Positions 1 through 11,406 of a stretch of 64,000 nucleotides of DNA are shown here, piece after piece (the stretch's first letter is position 1; every line of letters starts with the position of its first letter). The DNA is from Erodium maritimum (lineage: Eukaryota > Streptophyta > Magnoliopsida > Geraniales > Geraniaceae). Location of the stretch: contig OY997594.1 in NCBI GenBank assembly GCA_963921825.1, forward strand, positions 625,001 through 689,000, given 5' to 3'. The notes under the pieces are model-generated. The model ran no database searches. It was not told the DNA's origin and saw nothing but the letters and a program-made list of their open reading frames with translations. The position numbers and the translations under genes are program-made.

Positions 1-185
1 AACATGGTATCAGAGCTGGTTCGGCCCACGGCCCGTTTGTCACCTCCACCCTGTGGTCTCCGGTCCATATGCAGATGTATAGTCCTACACGTGAGGGGGA
101 GAGTGTTGAAATATAAGTCCCACATAGAAAGTCTACACGTGAGGGGAGTGTTGAAATATAAGTCTCACATAGAAAGTGTGTGGAC
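1..185 (+). repeat. Copia-like LTR/primer-site remnant with internal tandem copy
   Basis: The first bases include TGGTATCAGAGC, the complement of the initiator-Met tRNA 3' end that many plant LTR retrotransposons use as primer-binding site. Two tandem copies follow (about 93-137 and 138-178) of a segment with the words CACGTGAGGGG and GTTGAAATATAAGT, a combination common in plant Copia-type LTR ends. No coding sequence remains, and the element is cut by the window edge. The class call is an inference from motifs. Confidence 0.4.
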
Positions 186-480
186 AAATTGAACACTTGA
201 TAAGCATACTAGTGCATCCACCCATTAGTATGCTTTTGGGTATCGAGCAGTATACTTCAACCTCTCACAGTATATTTCAGCATCAACAAGTGACTAACAA
301 AAGAAAATTTGCATTCCTTAAATTCCCGACAACAAAAGAATACACAATGACTTGAAGTATTTACACTAACTACAACATAACTTTATTCGGGGTGCAATAA
401 AAAACAATTCACCCTCTACAGAAAACAATATCAAAATAAAGAATATAGAACACAGATCCAACGATCTTACAACATTAGAT
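186..480. other. AT-rich spacer without a gene
   Basis: There is no supported ORF or RNA gene. This is probably the 3' flank of the AP-5 beta gene that lies next to it on the minus strand. Confidence 0.4.
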
Positions 481-729
481 AAAATGGGAAACGAGGCTGA
501 GGGCCAAAAAAGATTGATCCAATCTATTCTGAGAACAAGGCTTCCAAATAATCATTGATATATGAGAATATGGGAACCCGAGGCCAAAAAAGATCGGTCC
601 AATCTATATTCCAACGAGGCTTCCAAATAATCATCGATATATGAGAAAATGGGAAACAAACCTGAGGCCAAAAAAGATCGGTCCAATCTATTCCAAGAAC
701 AAGGCTTCCAAATAATCATCGATATATGC
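481..729. repeat. Tandem triplication over the AP-5 beta stop codon
   Basis: There are three imperfect units, 481-566 (86 bp), 567-645 (79 bp) and 646-729 (84 bp). Each carries GGCCAAAAAAGAT, a variant of CAATCTATT, GGCTTCCAAATAATCAT and GATATATGAG. Unit 3 contains the real C-terminal codons (reading YIDDYLEALFLE on the minus strand) and the stop. Units 1 and 2 are decayed copies lying in the 3' untranslated region. Confidence 0.85.
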
Positions 730-3700
730 AAGGCAAGGCCAGTGATCGGTTCTGATTCGAACCAACGTTGATACATTGCAGACCTCCATCTGGAGAAGGA
801 GATGGAACCTGGGAGGAAGAAATATCAAAACCATAACACAGCCCATGTTTCTTTTACCAACACTCACAGGACTGTCTCTATCGTCTTCATCATCAATGTA
901 CTTGATCTGAAGAGGGCCTCGATTGAAATCACTCACAGAGTCAGCAACAACATCGTTAGGAGAATCTGGAGACCAAACAATGTCATCGATGATTCCTCCA
1001 TCTTTGATGATACCGATTAGTGAATCACCGGTCACGCCAACAACAAATGGAGCCAGATAGCGCTCGATAGCTTGGATTATATCGTGTGCAGGGACTTCAA
1101 GTAGCTTGACTGACCGGGTGCCACTGATGGCAGCGACCCCTTTGGCGCCTTTCAACGGGAAAGTCTCACACCCGGTGCTTGAACAAGTGCCACAAGCCTC
1201 CCAGAGCGCGTTGTACAAGGATAGGTAATAATCGGGAAGTGAAGGTTCTGTGATTTCATCTGGGACAACGGGTTTGAGGAACATGTCTTCTATACCTACT
1301 TGGATGCTCTGAAGCTGACCGTGGATGATTTCACCGTTCTCTGTGTTTGTTTCGATGAAAATATCGACCAGACCGGGCGTTGGCTCTCTGGGTTCAAGTT
1401 CGATTGTTACAGAAGCACCATTGGTAGGGTTGTCGTCTTCTGAAGGTCCCGAGCCTGACCCATTTTCCACAGGAACAATATCAAGTGAGCCACTGAAACG
1501 ATAATCATTTTTGGGAGCTTCACCGAGAAGGAACGGTATATGATATGATTTGATAGACCCGTATGGTGCTGAGGAAGAAAATTTAAGCACGGTGGCATAT
1601 AACGCAGGAAGAGCAGCTACTCCATCTACACCATCAGCAGGAAAGTCAACTCCTAATACGCGACAAAAAGGTTCAGAATCGAGTTTCAGACAACAAGGTA
1701 TCGTAACCTTAAACCCCGACATATGTCTGTAATCAGGAATGCACGAAAAATGCCTCCTTAGTGTTCCTAAGATCTCTGCGATCTTCGAATCCATCACACG
1801 CAGTGGCTCTGGTGGCTGACTGATTCTTTTACTTTCTGCAATAATCTGCATATCGGTGTTGGCATTGTTCTCTCTTTCATCTGCCACTGAATCACTGTCC
1901 TTGGAGTCCTCAACATGAGAAGCTTTGTCACTGCCAATACCGAAGGTAGATAACGACAAAGACCATGTTTGTTTGACGAGGAGAGGTATGATCCGCTGAA
2001 GCTGTATGTAGGATGAGATGTTTTTAGGTTTCCTGAAATTGTGAGAAGGCCGAGGAGACTGTACACTGAAGAAAGAGCTCGAATGTGGAGCCGGTGATAC
2101 ACCGAGGAGTTGCTCCCCAAGGTTCAGTACCTCCCTCAGTTTCTTTCCCGGTATGCATATCAGCATTCGCAAGTAGATCCTGCAAATTGAAAGAGTAATT
2201 TAGAAATTGTCAGCACCATAAGTTAATAACGATCTAGGTGAACTTTAAACTACCCTTTTGTTTGGAAACAGTTTTGACCGATGAAGTAACATGGGGGGAT
2301 TCCATAAACCTACCTTAATGAATCACTCACAAACGTAAAGGGTAGTTTTAAGGAATTCCCCCAAGATTCAACTGCTATAGTCATATTACCTCCTGTGATT
2401 GGCCAATCCAAAAATGTAGTTTAAAGTTCACATTATGTCAAAAGGTAGTTTTTCATAAATGGGTGGTTCAAAAGGGTAATTTAAAACAATTCCCCCTAAA
2501 ATCTAAGTTGTCTTCCTGCTGATAACTTGGGAATTTCCTTAGCATATCATGAATGTTTGCAAAACGAGGGTGTGTGAAGCAAACTTAGATGAGAACAAGA
2601 AATATACAGAGAGAGAGAGAACGATATGCACGAACACACCTCGCATTGTCACGAACTTCCAAATCGGGGAAATAAAGGCAAGTGAATCCAAGGAGGCGAG
2701 ACAGTCGAATAAACAATCTGGAGCCATGATGATGCATTAGCATTGTCCGGCATATTCCAAGAACTTTACTACCTTGAGACCAAGACCTCAGTCCCATATC
2801 AGGGCCATGTCCCTTGACTAGGAAGACCATAAACTTAGTAAGCAGTTCTAGCAGCCTACGAGGAGGAACCTCGTCATTTTCAGCAATCCTATTAAATATT
2901 GGGAAATATGAAGCCAGATTATAATCTGTTTTGACTTTTGGAAGCAAATGCTCATCAAATGTCTGAAGGAGGCGTTCTCCCAACCACTGGTGCTTTTCAC
3001 ATGCCAACAAGCGATCGATGAATGAAACAATGACAGGAACTAATCTCTGAAACTCTAATGTCAAGTCCACTAGCATAACCTGAAGAATTCAAAATTTGTC
3101 ACTTCAACACCAGAGAAGACAACAGCTTGTTCATACAAATACAAAAATGTCAAAGTTGCTCATAGATAATTTATCAACCAGTTGTTGTTGTTGTTGTTGT
3201 TGTTGTCTTGGTTTCATGACTTTCATCCATAAAATATATTGTTCATCAGACAAATGAAAGATTCAGAACATCACTATGCATAAAACATATTCCAAGTTGC
3301 TCAGAGATAATTTGTCAACTACTTTTGTTGTCCTTGTCTTTGTTTCATTCATAAAATTTATAGTTATCAAGCAAATGAAAGATTCAGAACATCACTACAA
3401 AAAGTTTAGAAGATGAGATAAACTAGAGAGTACCTTTAATGTATTGAAGATAGTTGATTCTACGAGAACTCTAGTGGCAGAAGAATCAGTATCAGAATGA
3501 GACGATGAGCCTATCAAGAATTTATGAAAGGTGCGGAATGCCACTGCAGTCTCTGTGCTCCATGGAGGCAACCATTTGAAGGCTGATACAGAGACAAGAC
3601 CATCTTCGAATAGCTTCACTACAGACATCCCTGAAACTGCTTCGAGCCCCGACACAGACTCCAATTTCGATGTGTCAAGACACAGAGAACAGAATGCTAT

Positions 3701-4894
3701 CAGATCAAGCTTCAATGCTTTCAATGCAAGTGGATCAAAAACAGTAGGGCTGAAGCTCAAGCCACTCTGAACAATTGTTCTCATTTTCTTAACATCTCTA
3801 TTCAATATCGACCCATTGAAACCCAATAACCAATGAAGAGCAAGCAATCGGAAAACAAGGTGGTGCTGTGCTTCCCTGGCAATTAACATAAGTCTCCAGG
3901 CAAGCTCCTTCTCTTGCCCATCGAAAGCATCGGTGAAATGTGAATAGAGCATCAGAACAGCATGACAAAGCATAGGATCAAAGGAGTAAATCATACCAAA
4001 GAACTGAACCTTCAACATAGAAGCCTGCAACTCCAGATTCATGGCCAGTGGCATTATCATAGACATGAACTCCATTGTCCCACACGGGGTCAAAACATGG
4101 GGCCATTCAAGCAAGAACGAGATAGCCCTCCTCAACTCTTTGTAATTCAACCCAGAAGCATCCTTGTTCGAATTCGAATTCGGATTCGAACCCAGCACCA
4201 ACTGGGGCACATTGAATGGGATCAAAGGGACTGAAGTGTTCAAAATGGACACATTCAGCTTCTGGGTCACAATATCATGAATCACATTGGTTAACAACAA
4301 AATGTAACTCTGTGAAGCGTGAGTTCGCTCACTCTGGCACAAGCTCCACAAGTGCCCAGCAACATCAGAGAGCAGACAAGGGTAAGACCTCTCCAATTCC
4401 CTCAAACACTCACAAGCCACAGCTCGGATGTGCCGGTCAAGGCCATGGTTGGGTCGATTGATCACAGTGACCAGCAATTCAACCAAGTTCTCGAAGTACC
4501 TGACATGAAACTGCTCCAAAGCACAAACCGAGACGAAAATCGAAGTCGCCGACACCAGCATTTGCTCCTTGAGACCGAACGTGATGTGAACGTTGTCGAT
4601 CGGAGCTTGAACCACGGCCCTGAGCGCGTCGACGAGGCAGTCCAGAAGCTGCTCCGCATCAGCCGTCTTCGAATCAGAAAACAGACTCTCCGCGAACTCT
4701 TCGATGAAGACGATGACCTGGAGCTTCAGAGGGAAGTCCTTCCTGAGGATGGAGGACAGAGCTTGGTCGAGGATTGACGAAACTCGGTACTGTGAGCTCC
4801 ATTTCTGGCGCCGAAAGCCTCCGTACTGGAAGTCGTCGATCAGGATCTCCCAATCCTGAGGAGATAGAGGCTTTAAAGGGGGCTTCTGGGTCAT
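688..4894 (-). CDS. AP5B1: AP-5 adaptor complex subunit beta (AP5B1-like), 3 exons
   Basis: This encodes the probable plant beta subunit of the AP-5 adaptor complex, a late-endosomal trafficking coat related to AP-1 to AP-4. Exons on the minus strand are 4894-3434 (487 codons, phase 0), 3079-2640 (phase 2) and 2179-688, giving 1,130 aa. All introns are GT-AG and phases match. The N-terminus begins MTQKPPLKPLSPQDW. The first two exons are helical, HEAT/adaptin-like (for example YFENLVELLVTVINRP). The third ends with the conserved-looking segment RTDHWPCLAYIDDYLEALF. I recall plant orthologues of about 1,100 aa with this start and end, so the gene looks complete and undamaged. It is a single-copy gene outside the large inverted duplication. 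Its intron 1 carries a local duplication, intron 2 a MITE-like insert, and its last coding bases lie in a tandem triplication. The family call is from memory, not a search. Confidence 0.85.
2215..2515. mobile_element. MITE-like insert in AP-5 beta intron 2
   Basis: Sequence in intron 2 has inverted words near its sides (GAACTTTAAACTACCC and GTAGTTTAAAGTTCAC) and the phrase CATATTACCTCCTGT. The same words (TTTAAACTACCTTTT, GTTTAAACTAC, CATATTACCTCCTGT) recur in the PUB62 intron at about 49,930-50,100 and in its left-arm twin at about 22,970-23,125. This looks like a small non-autonomous element that landed in introns of two different genes. The exact ends were not resolved. Confidence 0.45.
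3154..3398. repeat. Direct duplication with (GTT)n in AP-5 beta intron 1
   Basis: Two direct copies, about 3154-3276 and 3296-3398, share GTTGCTCA.AGATAATTT, CATAAAAT.TAT and AAATGAAAGATTCAGAAC. The first copy holds a GTT microsatellite of roughly nine units at 3181-3206, reduced to a remnant in the second. It lies entirely inside intron 1. Confidence 0.8.
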
Positions 4895-5132
4895 GATTCT
4901 GTAACCTCAAGCGCTGAATCTCGCTCGAGGGTTCGAATCGGAATCAGAAGCGGGATTGAATCCAGAACCAGAAGAATTATAAACCCTAAACCTGCAAGTA
5001 ATGAGCATGAAGACGAAGAAGATGATGGAGGATGGAGATGAAGGAGAAAGGAAATTTCCTAATATTTTTTTTGAAATTAAGTATAAAAATTTAAATTTGT
5101 GTTTTAATTGTTTTCTTGCAGTTGGGCTCAGC

Positions 5133-5411
5133 TCATGGACTTGTCTGGGCCGATGTTACCCATTGAATAGTTGAGTTATGGGCTCCTCGATTTCTTTGCG
5201 GGGGCGGATTTGAAAGGTTGCTCGTTGTTGAATTGTGATGGCGCTCATTGAGGATTTTGCTCATGTTTGAATTGGGCGACGACTTGGAGTATGTGGGTTG
5301 GAAGAGCGAGCTTAGGCATCGGATTTGAGAGGTGAGTTGTTCTTCGGTGGGGGCCTCGTTCAACTCCATACGTTGGAGGATTTCCTCGTACTCTCTAGGG
5401 TCGGCCATCAA
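5133..5411 (-). CDS. Unrecognised short ORF (hypothetical)
   Basis: This is a 92-codon ORF opening MMADPREYEEILQRMELNE, with an acidic, helix-prone first third and an Asn/Ser/Pro-rich, low-complexity remainder. I do not recognise a family. It starts about 0.25 kb upstream of the AP-5 beta start and runs in the same direction. The N-terminal third looks protein-like; the rest does not. It may be a truncated TE-encoded protein or chance. Confidence 0.25.
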   Translation of the reverse strand: MMADPREYEEILQRMELNEAPTEEQLTSQIRCLSSLFQPTYSKSSPNSNMSKILNERHHNSTTSNLSNPPPQRNRGAHNSTIQWVTSAQTSP

Positions 5412-5699
5412 AGGGTTTTTGTACGTTTGAGTATAAAAAGGGTATGAGAAGAATAAGTGTAGAAGAAAATAGGTGTAAATTTAAAGAGAAATAGGTTGGA
5501 TATACGCAAATAAGAGGTGAAGGTACGGGCTGCTTTAGGTTAGGCAAAAAGGAGATGATAAAATGACATTAATATCCTTTAAATGTGTGGAATTACTTAA
5601 ATAAATAAATGTATCACATTTATAGTTGAGTGCCATTGTGATCTTAACCATCCAACCGTTTCGATCTAATAATTATAATTTGTTCATAGTTTGTATTAA

Positions 5700-6090
5700 A
5701 CTATAGGACTTGTCCAATCCCTGATAAAGCAAGACTATTATTAAAGCTTATCTTCTTTTCCAACAATGAATTTTAATTATTTAAGCCTTCTCTCTTTCAG
5801 ATGCGCGTTTTCTTCTTCCTCATGTTTACTTTTCATGCTTCTTCTTCAGTTATACCTAATACCAACTCCATTTTAGTAGAGTTGTTAGGTGGGTACAACA
5901 AGATTCTCTCACAGTCTCCGGATCCCAAGACGCCCTGCAAGCCGACACATGGTCATATTGTGCGTATGTAAGGTCCGACGAGATGGTTGTGGAAATTTAT
6001 TGCTAATAAATTCTATAGGTCACTCCTTTATATATTGGCTCATTTATTCATGAGTTTCTTGCACCTTTTCTTGTATGGAGGGGCGAGCGC
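5700..6090. repeat. Fragments of the palindrome-centre repeat
   Basis: Three pieces here recur at the centre of the large inverted duplication. About 5,706-5,835 matches 38,690-38,822 (and the reverse of 32,037-32,170). About 5,850-5,985 matches 38,280-38,415 (reverse of 32,445-32,580). About 5,985-6,080 matches the reverse of 33,045-33,118. Shared words include GTTAGGTGGGTACAA and GACGCCCTG. No coding role is seen; they are dispersed pieces of a repeat family. Confidence 0.75.
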
Positions 6091-7153
6091 GTGCATCCTT
6101 CAAAGCAAAAGGGCAACATATGACTGGTTTCCCTTCAAGATTAATGTATCTATTAGCTTGTCTCGTTCCCACACACGAGCAGACTCTGGAACTCAAAGAG
6201 GCTTGAAGGAGTATTTTTCTCAATGTCAACCTTATACATTAATTGAATACTATTTCTTATATCATTATTATTCTTTCCTGAGCAGGAAGATTCATTAATA
6301 ATTAATAAATCCTACAGAGGGAAACACAAACACCAAACAGATAGGCATTACATGCGTCGATCGTTTTCGGAAACCTGCGGAACAACTAGCGAAATGAATA
6401 GCTCTCGATACGTGCGACATAACGCCTAGAAAAAAAAACTACCAAGTCGGCCTTTCTTATCAACTATTCGAAGAGACCCGTCGAAAGAAAGACCCGACTT
6501 GACATGCCACCAGAGGTAGTAGTCACACATACTGGAGATATGAGATTCCGGCAGTGGAATAACAAAATATAACCAAAAAAACAAAATAAATAACAAAACC
6601 AGCAGCGACGATCCTAAACTACTCCCATTCACCCTCCTAAGTTTGAGGCGAGGAGGGCGGTGACGACAGGTACAGATCTGATCCACTTGTGGTTGGTGCA
6701 CGGGTCTGGTCGGGTAAACACGATATACATGAGCACAACTAAATGGCTCAGACTTCGGTGTTCTGACAGAAGATAGACACATATATGACCGTTTGGCAAA
6801 AGGAAGGACGTTGCGGAGAGGCTCTATCGGAAGATATGACCGTTTGGCAAAAGGAGGGGAGTTGCGGAGAGGCTCTACGGAGAGGCGCAGATATGACCGT
6901 TTGACACTTTTTTCTCATCTTGACCACGTGTCGCCGTCTCATTGGTAGGTGCATGACCAACGACCAACGAACCAGCGACCCGAACAACGGTGCGTGAGTT
7001 GTGGGCTGCGACCACGAATCACGATTTAACGATTCGTGGCCGCAGAACACACGTTCCACAACGTGCGATCCGCAACCACAAACCGCTAAATCTCTTGAGG
7101 GGTAAAATAGATTTTCTTTTCAACGGCTTAAGTGTTAACAAATATATATATAT
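6091..7153. other. Gene-free repeat-rich interval with a short tandem array
   Basis: No gene is supported. Bases 6,784-6,907 hold two and a half tandem units of 51-57 bp (starts at 6,784, 6,835 and 6,892), each opening TATGACCGTTTG. The stretch around 6,280-6,420 (CCTGAGCAGGAAGATTCATT then AT-rich) resembles the tail of a LINE on the minus strand, but this is weak. Confidence 0.4.
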
Positions 7154-7535
7154 AGGGTGGCTATCCAGTAAAAACCCTCCTTATTGTGCAAACTACGAAC
7201 CAATCTAAGCCACAGGATGCGGTCAAAGTGACGTCAGCAGAGCGCGCGCGATGCTGACACGTGGCAGATGCGCGCGCGCCTCTGCCCGCGCGCGTGTTGA
7301 CCACGCGCGCCTCTGCCCGCGCGCGTGTTGACCACGCGCGCGCACGGTGCTAATAGTTTGGCGCGCACAGTGCTAATAGGCCAACCTATTAGCACTGTGC
7401 GCCCAAACTATTAGCACCGTGCGCGCCACGTGTCAACACCGTGCGCGCGCATCAGCAGCGCGTGCGTCCACGTGTCAGCACCTGGTGAGTTCGTAGTTTG
7501 CACAATAAGAAGGGTTTTTACCTGATTGTTATCCT
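7154..7535. mobile_element. GC-rich fold-back MITE loaded with ACGTG and CGCG words
   Basis: The terminal inverted repeats (about 47 bp) share GTAAAAACCC and TTATTGTGCAAACTACGAAC, left end about 7,154-7,200 and right end about 7,489-7,535. The element sits between two TA-rich runs. The interior is a second, GC-rich inverted repeat meeting near 7,380-7,388 (GCACAGTGCTAATAGG against CCTATTAGCACTGTGC), with repeated GCGCGCG tracts and ACACGTGGC or CACGTGTCA words. It has no coding capacity, so it is non-autonomous. The superfamily is unclear. Confidence 0.7.
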
Positions 7536-8960
7536 ATATATATATATATATTTTTTTTTTTAACTTTTCTATCGTTTCATACATGATTTTGCACATGTTT
7601 CAATCTCAATAGTCTTTTGTTCCATGGTGGTGAAGTGTTAAGATGTTTCATTTGTGTAATTCATATAGCTCATGTTAATGAATTTTAACATCATCCATTT
7701 CATCATGTTTCAGCATTAATAGTTAAATGTTTTAAGGTGCATGCTTAGTATTGCCCCAAAAAATATAACTTCTCTAATGTTTTATACAAATATTTCTGGT
7801 ACACGTTTCATCTCAACGGTCACTTGTTTCAATGGGCTTAGGTGTTTCGATAGAATGAGTATAACTTATAATAATGTTTGAATTAAAAAAAAAACACTAG
7901 ATCGTGTTTCAAGTTTCAACAATCACAGTCAATTGTTTCATTTTTGTAAAGAGGGATTGCATTATATTATATATCATCTGACGATCAGTCAATTGTTTCA
8001 TGGTGTTTAGTTGTTAATTTTAAAAAATATAATTATTCTAATGTTTTTTTGGAGAAAACGATTGGATATATTAATAATAATAATAATAAGTGTTTACAGA
8101 GCCAGAAAGCACTAAAACACTGAACATAGTGAAGTATAAATAACCAAAATAAAACGAGTTCCCACGACGGAGGATACACTGACAAAAAATGAAGAGCTCA
8201 AGTTTGTCGACTACTTCTTGAAGGCGCCTGGAGGTTGATGCTGCAGTAGCGAGGCTAGGCTGGCGGAAGCTAGGATCGAGCTGACCCCTTACCGGATATA
8301 GATACTAGTGGACTAAATACTCCCTCAGGATGTCAACGTGCGTCGTCCTCCCTTAACTGATAGTGGTAGGGATCCAAAACGCAGGATTGCTGACCTCCGA
8401 TCTGGTAGGGAAGTACCTTGCTGGTTCTTGGTGGTACCGCTGCCACCTTACGTTTAGAGAGGCGGTGACAGAGATTTTCTGAAAAATATATCAACTGTAG
8501 TGCTTTGTCTTAACCATATTAGTTTGCCTTATGTGCAGTTCCTTCAATTGATTTGTCTTGCTAGGGTTATATCTGCAGATTCTTAGTGAACGTGTTGTTT
8601 TATGGGTGAGATATGTAGTTACTCCATGTTAAAGGTAGTTTGATCATTGAAGGGCTTCCACATATATTTTTGTTAAAAGTAGGAAAGGGAAGGAAAATTT
8701 TGAGAAATTTCTGTTTAGAAACTGAATGAAAGCTAGAAATGGCTTAGGTTGCCTTGTATTTCATAAATTGCTGCTAAATTCATGTCAATCTAGAAGAATG
8801 GTCGAGCCTGAATTGGCCTTTTGAAGTTTAAGAAAATTCTTGTTGAAGGGGATGAAGTATTTGGTAAACTGATCTTGATCCTCCCATTTTCACCCTCTTG
8901 TCTGTTAAGATCTTCCATTGGTGCCTTTGGTTCTAAAGGTTTATTTGTTGCTTTGGCTCA
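7536..8960. other. AT-rich interval, no gene seen
   Basis: About 7,560-8,040 carries loosely repeated words (TTGTTTCA, ATGTTTCA) in non-coding sequence. An AAT microsatellite lies at about 8,069-8,089. The stretch 8,090-8,480 is mid-GC and resembles the end of a retroelement, but no motif confirms it. No ORF is supported. Confidence 0.35.
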
Positions 8961-10520
8961 GTCAAGTATGAAGCTCGGCTAGAAGATGGGACTGTGGTTT
9001 CCAAATCTGATGCAGTTGAGTTCACAGTTGGAGAAGGTTTGTCCCTTGTCCTCAATGGTATTCCTTACAGGATTGTTCATTTCAGACGAGTTAGTGAGAT
9101 GATTTTTACAATGTGTATATTTCCATAGTTATTTTCTGGTGTTTTGCTTCTGTTTTCTATCTAACGAGCGCATACTGATTTTCACCATCTTCTGTGAAAA
9201 TGTGTATATGTCCCTTGACGTTTGATTTCTTTAGATGCATTTGGGAGAAAGGCAGAGCAGCTGTAGGTGATGAAGGTGCTGCCCCTCCTAATGCTAACCT
9301 TGATATAAATATGGAGTTATGTTCTTAGAAGACTGTATCAGAAGTGACAAAGGACAAGAAGGTCATGAAGAAGACCCTGAAGGAGCTGTGGTTCAAGGTA
9401 CATTATATGACATTCACTTCAATTTGTCACCTAACTTGTAGTTTACTTCTTCAGATAATTACATTTCTTTTCTTTGTACTGTCCAGAACCTGATGCGCGC
9501 ATTATGAAGTTGATCACTATGGTCACTACTCAACCAGTGTATGCCTTCGGTCATTCGGTGCATCTAGTTCATCACAAGAATTAGCTGTTGTTCCTCCCAA
9601 TTCATCTGTGCATTATGAAGTTGAACTTGTCTCCTTCGAAAAGGTGGTTGGTGTTGATGCTTACTTCCTTGCATAGAACACTTGCTTTACAAATTAAAGT
9701 AGGGACTAATGGTTATCCAATAGTGTGTTAAGGATAAAAGCATTCAGGAAGAGATCGACATTGCTGGGAAGAAGAAGGAAACAAGTTATTTAAAGGTGGA
9801 AAATATGAGACAGCCTCAAAACGATATGAGAAAGTAATATTGTAGGTACTCTCCCGGAGTCGCCGGTGATGTCATCCACATCAATTCTCGTGCTCTGGTA
9901 TGTGGAGTTTCTTTCTTTTTATGCTGTTCATCCGATTCTGTTTGGTTTCTGGGAAAATGTGAAAGGTAGAGAAATTTAAATTTTGGGCATAATGTTTTGT
10001 GAGGTTAGCTTGCTGGGTTTGCCGGAGATGAGCAGCTGGGTCAAGCTTTGAAGGGACGAGGAAGCCTGGGATGACACATGACGCTCTCCTCAACATCAAT
10101 GCTGGTATTGTCAAATCTCTCTGCACTGTCATTGCCAAGTATTGCCCCCCCATGTGAGTTTCTCTCTCAGTCTATTGATTTGGAGCTTCTTTTTTTGCTT
10201 AGATTCGAGGTTTGATAATGATTCTTCCATTGATCTTTTATTCCTTTCGATCCCAATGTTTTTTCTTTTAAATTATAGGTGTCAATGCTCCAGTAGTTGG
10301 TGGTCATGCTGGTGTAACCATTCTTCCCCTTTTTTCACAGATATGATCATAGTCCATCTCATTTAGTTCCATCTTAGTAGGATTTTTACTTACGAATATC
10401 AATCAAGCGATCTCTGATTTTGGTGACAGGCTGGGAAGCTGATTGAGTATGACTATGCAGCCTGCAAGCTGATACTCAAGGGCTTTAAGGAGGCACAGAA
10501 GTTGTGCACTTAGGTTTGCA
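8961..10520 (+). pseudogene. FKBP62/ROF1-like peptidyl-prolyl isomerase pseudogene (fragments)
   Basis: FKBP62-type proteins combine FK506-binding isomerase domains with a TPR co-chaperone region. Remnants in order on the plus strand are: VKYEARLEDGTVVSKSD (8,961-9,036, ending at a GT donor); GDEGAAPPNANLDINMEL (about 9,260-9,318), then an in-frame TAG where the family has Trp; KTVSEVTKDKKVMKKTLKE; SSQELAVVPPNSSVHYEVE (about 9,570-9,640); an IAGKKKE segment (about 9,750); and, after an intervening piece of another gene, the TPR words AACKLILKGFKEAQKLCT (about 10,450-10,512). Introns survive, so it is not a processed copy. Several exons are missing and frames are broken. Confidence 0.75.
9847..10345 (+). 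pseudogene. Mitochondrial-type malate dehydrogenase fragment
   Basis: Malate dehydrogenase interconverts malate and oxaloacetate with NAD. Segments read on the plus strand are SPGVAGDVIHINSRAL (about 9,851-9,898, followed by a GT donor), [16 protein letters not shown] (about 10,009-10,056), [19 protein letters not shown] (about 10,058-10,112) with CTVIAKYC, and VNAPVVGGHAGVTILPLFS (about 10,281-10,337). Order and introns follow the mitochondrial enzyme. The dinucleotide-binding start, the catalytic-His region and the C-terminus are absent. The fragment lies between the FKBP62-like segments, so two unrelated genes were joined here. Confidence 0.8.
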
Positions 10521-11406
10521 GCTTAACAATGATTGAACCATATAGCCTTGCATTGAAGAGTGACAGTTCATACCCTTTCTATAATACAGGGTATGTTCAC
10601 ACCCTCTCTTACGGAAAATTTCAGTAGCATTTAAGGTCTCATGGTATTTTCAAATCGTGTCAGATACAATGGCCAGCCATGGATTTCATTGCTATCCAGA
10701 AGCACCATGCCAATGAGAACGAAAAACTCCTGTGAATGCCAATGAGAACATTGAAAAGTATTCCATGTTATTTGATGAATAATTTTTTTTAAGAAATGAA
10801 GATGAATAATTTTTTAAGGGGATTGCCTAGAGAGGATTCATTTGAGGTTTGATGCATTCTTAAGCGCCTGAATTTACCAAATTTTGTTTGCCACCAACAA
10901 GTTCATTGAAAAAATAATTTCAACTAAACATAGGTTCTAGACATATTAGAACTTACCATGTTCTAAAATTGTTATTTATACTTGCTATTAAGTTACACAG
11001 ATATATATCACAATGTTCATACTATTTTTTTTGTTACGGTATACATTTACATATTGTATTTTTAATAGAAACAACAACCCTTTGAAATAGAGATATAGCA
11101 TCAACAATGGGTACATAAATATGTAAAAAAATATTTGATATTGTTCTGTTTACTTACTGAATATTATTTTAAAGAAATCGTGTGGGACGGTGTTTTTTTT
11201 TATCTCTGTCAGCTGCTGAGAATTGGTTATCGTTATCTTCTTCTGAAAGGTGGGAACCGCACTGTCAGGATCAGAGGTGATCCTGACTTGAATTGAAGAA
11301 GAAACTGATCCTTCTATGCCACCGTGGCATTCTAACAGAATGCTGCTAGGCCTAACAAATGCGTTACCAATGACCAGCTAACCATCTTCTAGAATCTTCT
11401 TGCCTT
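10521..11406. other. Interval without a recognisable gene
   Basis: AT-rich sequence follows the FKBP62-like TPR remnant. Nothing protein-like or repeated elsewhere in the window was recognised. The homologous part of the right arm would lie beyond 64,000. Confidence 0.3.
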
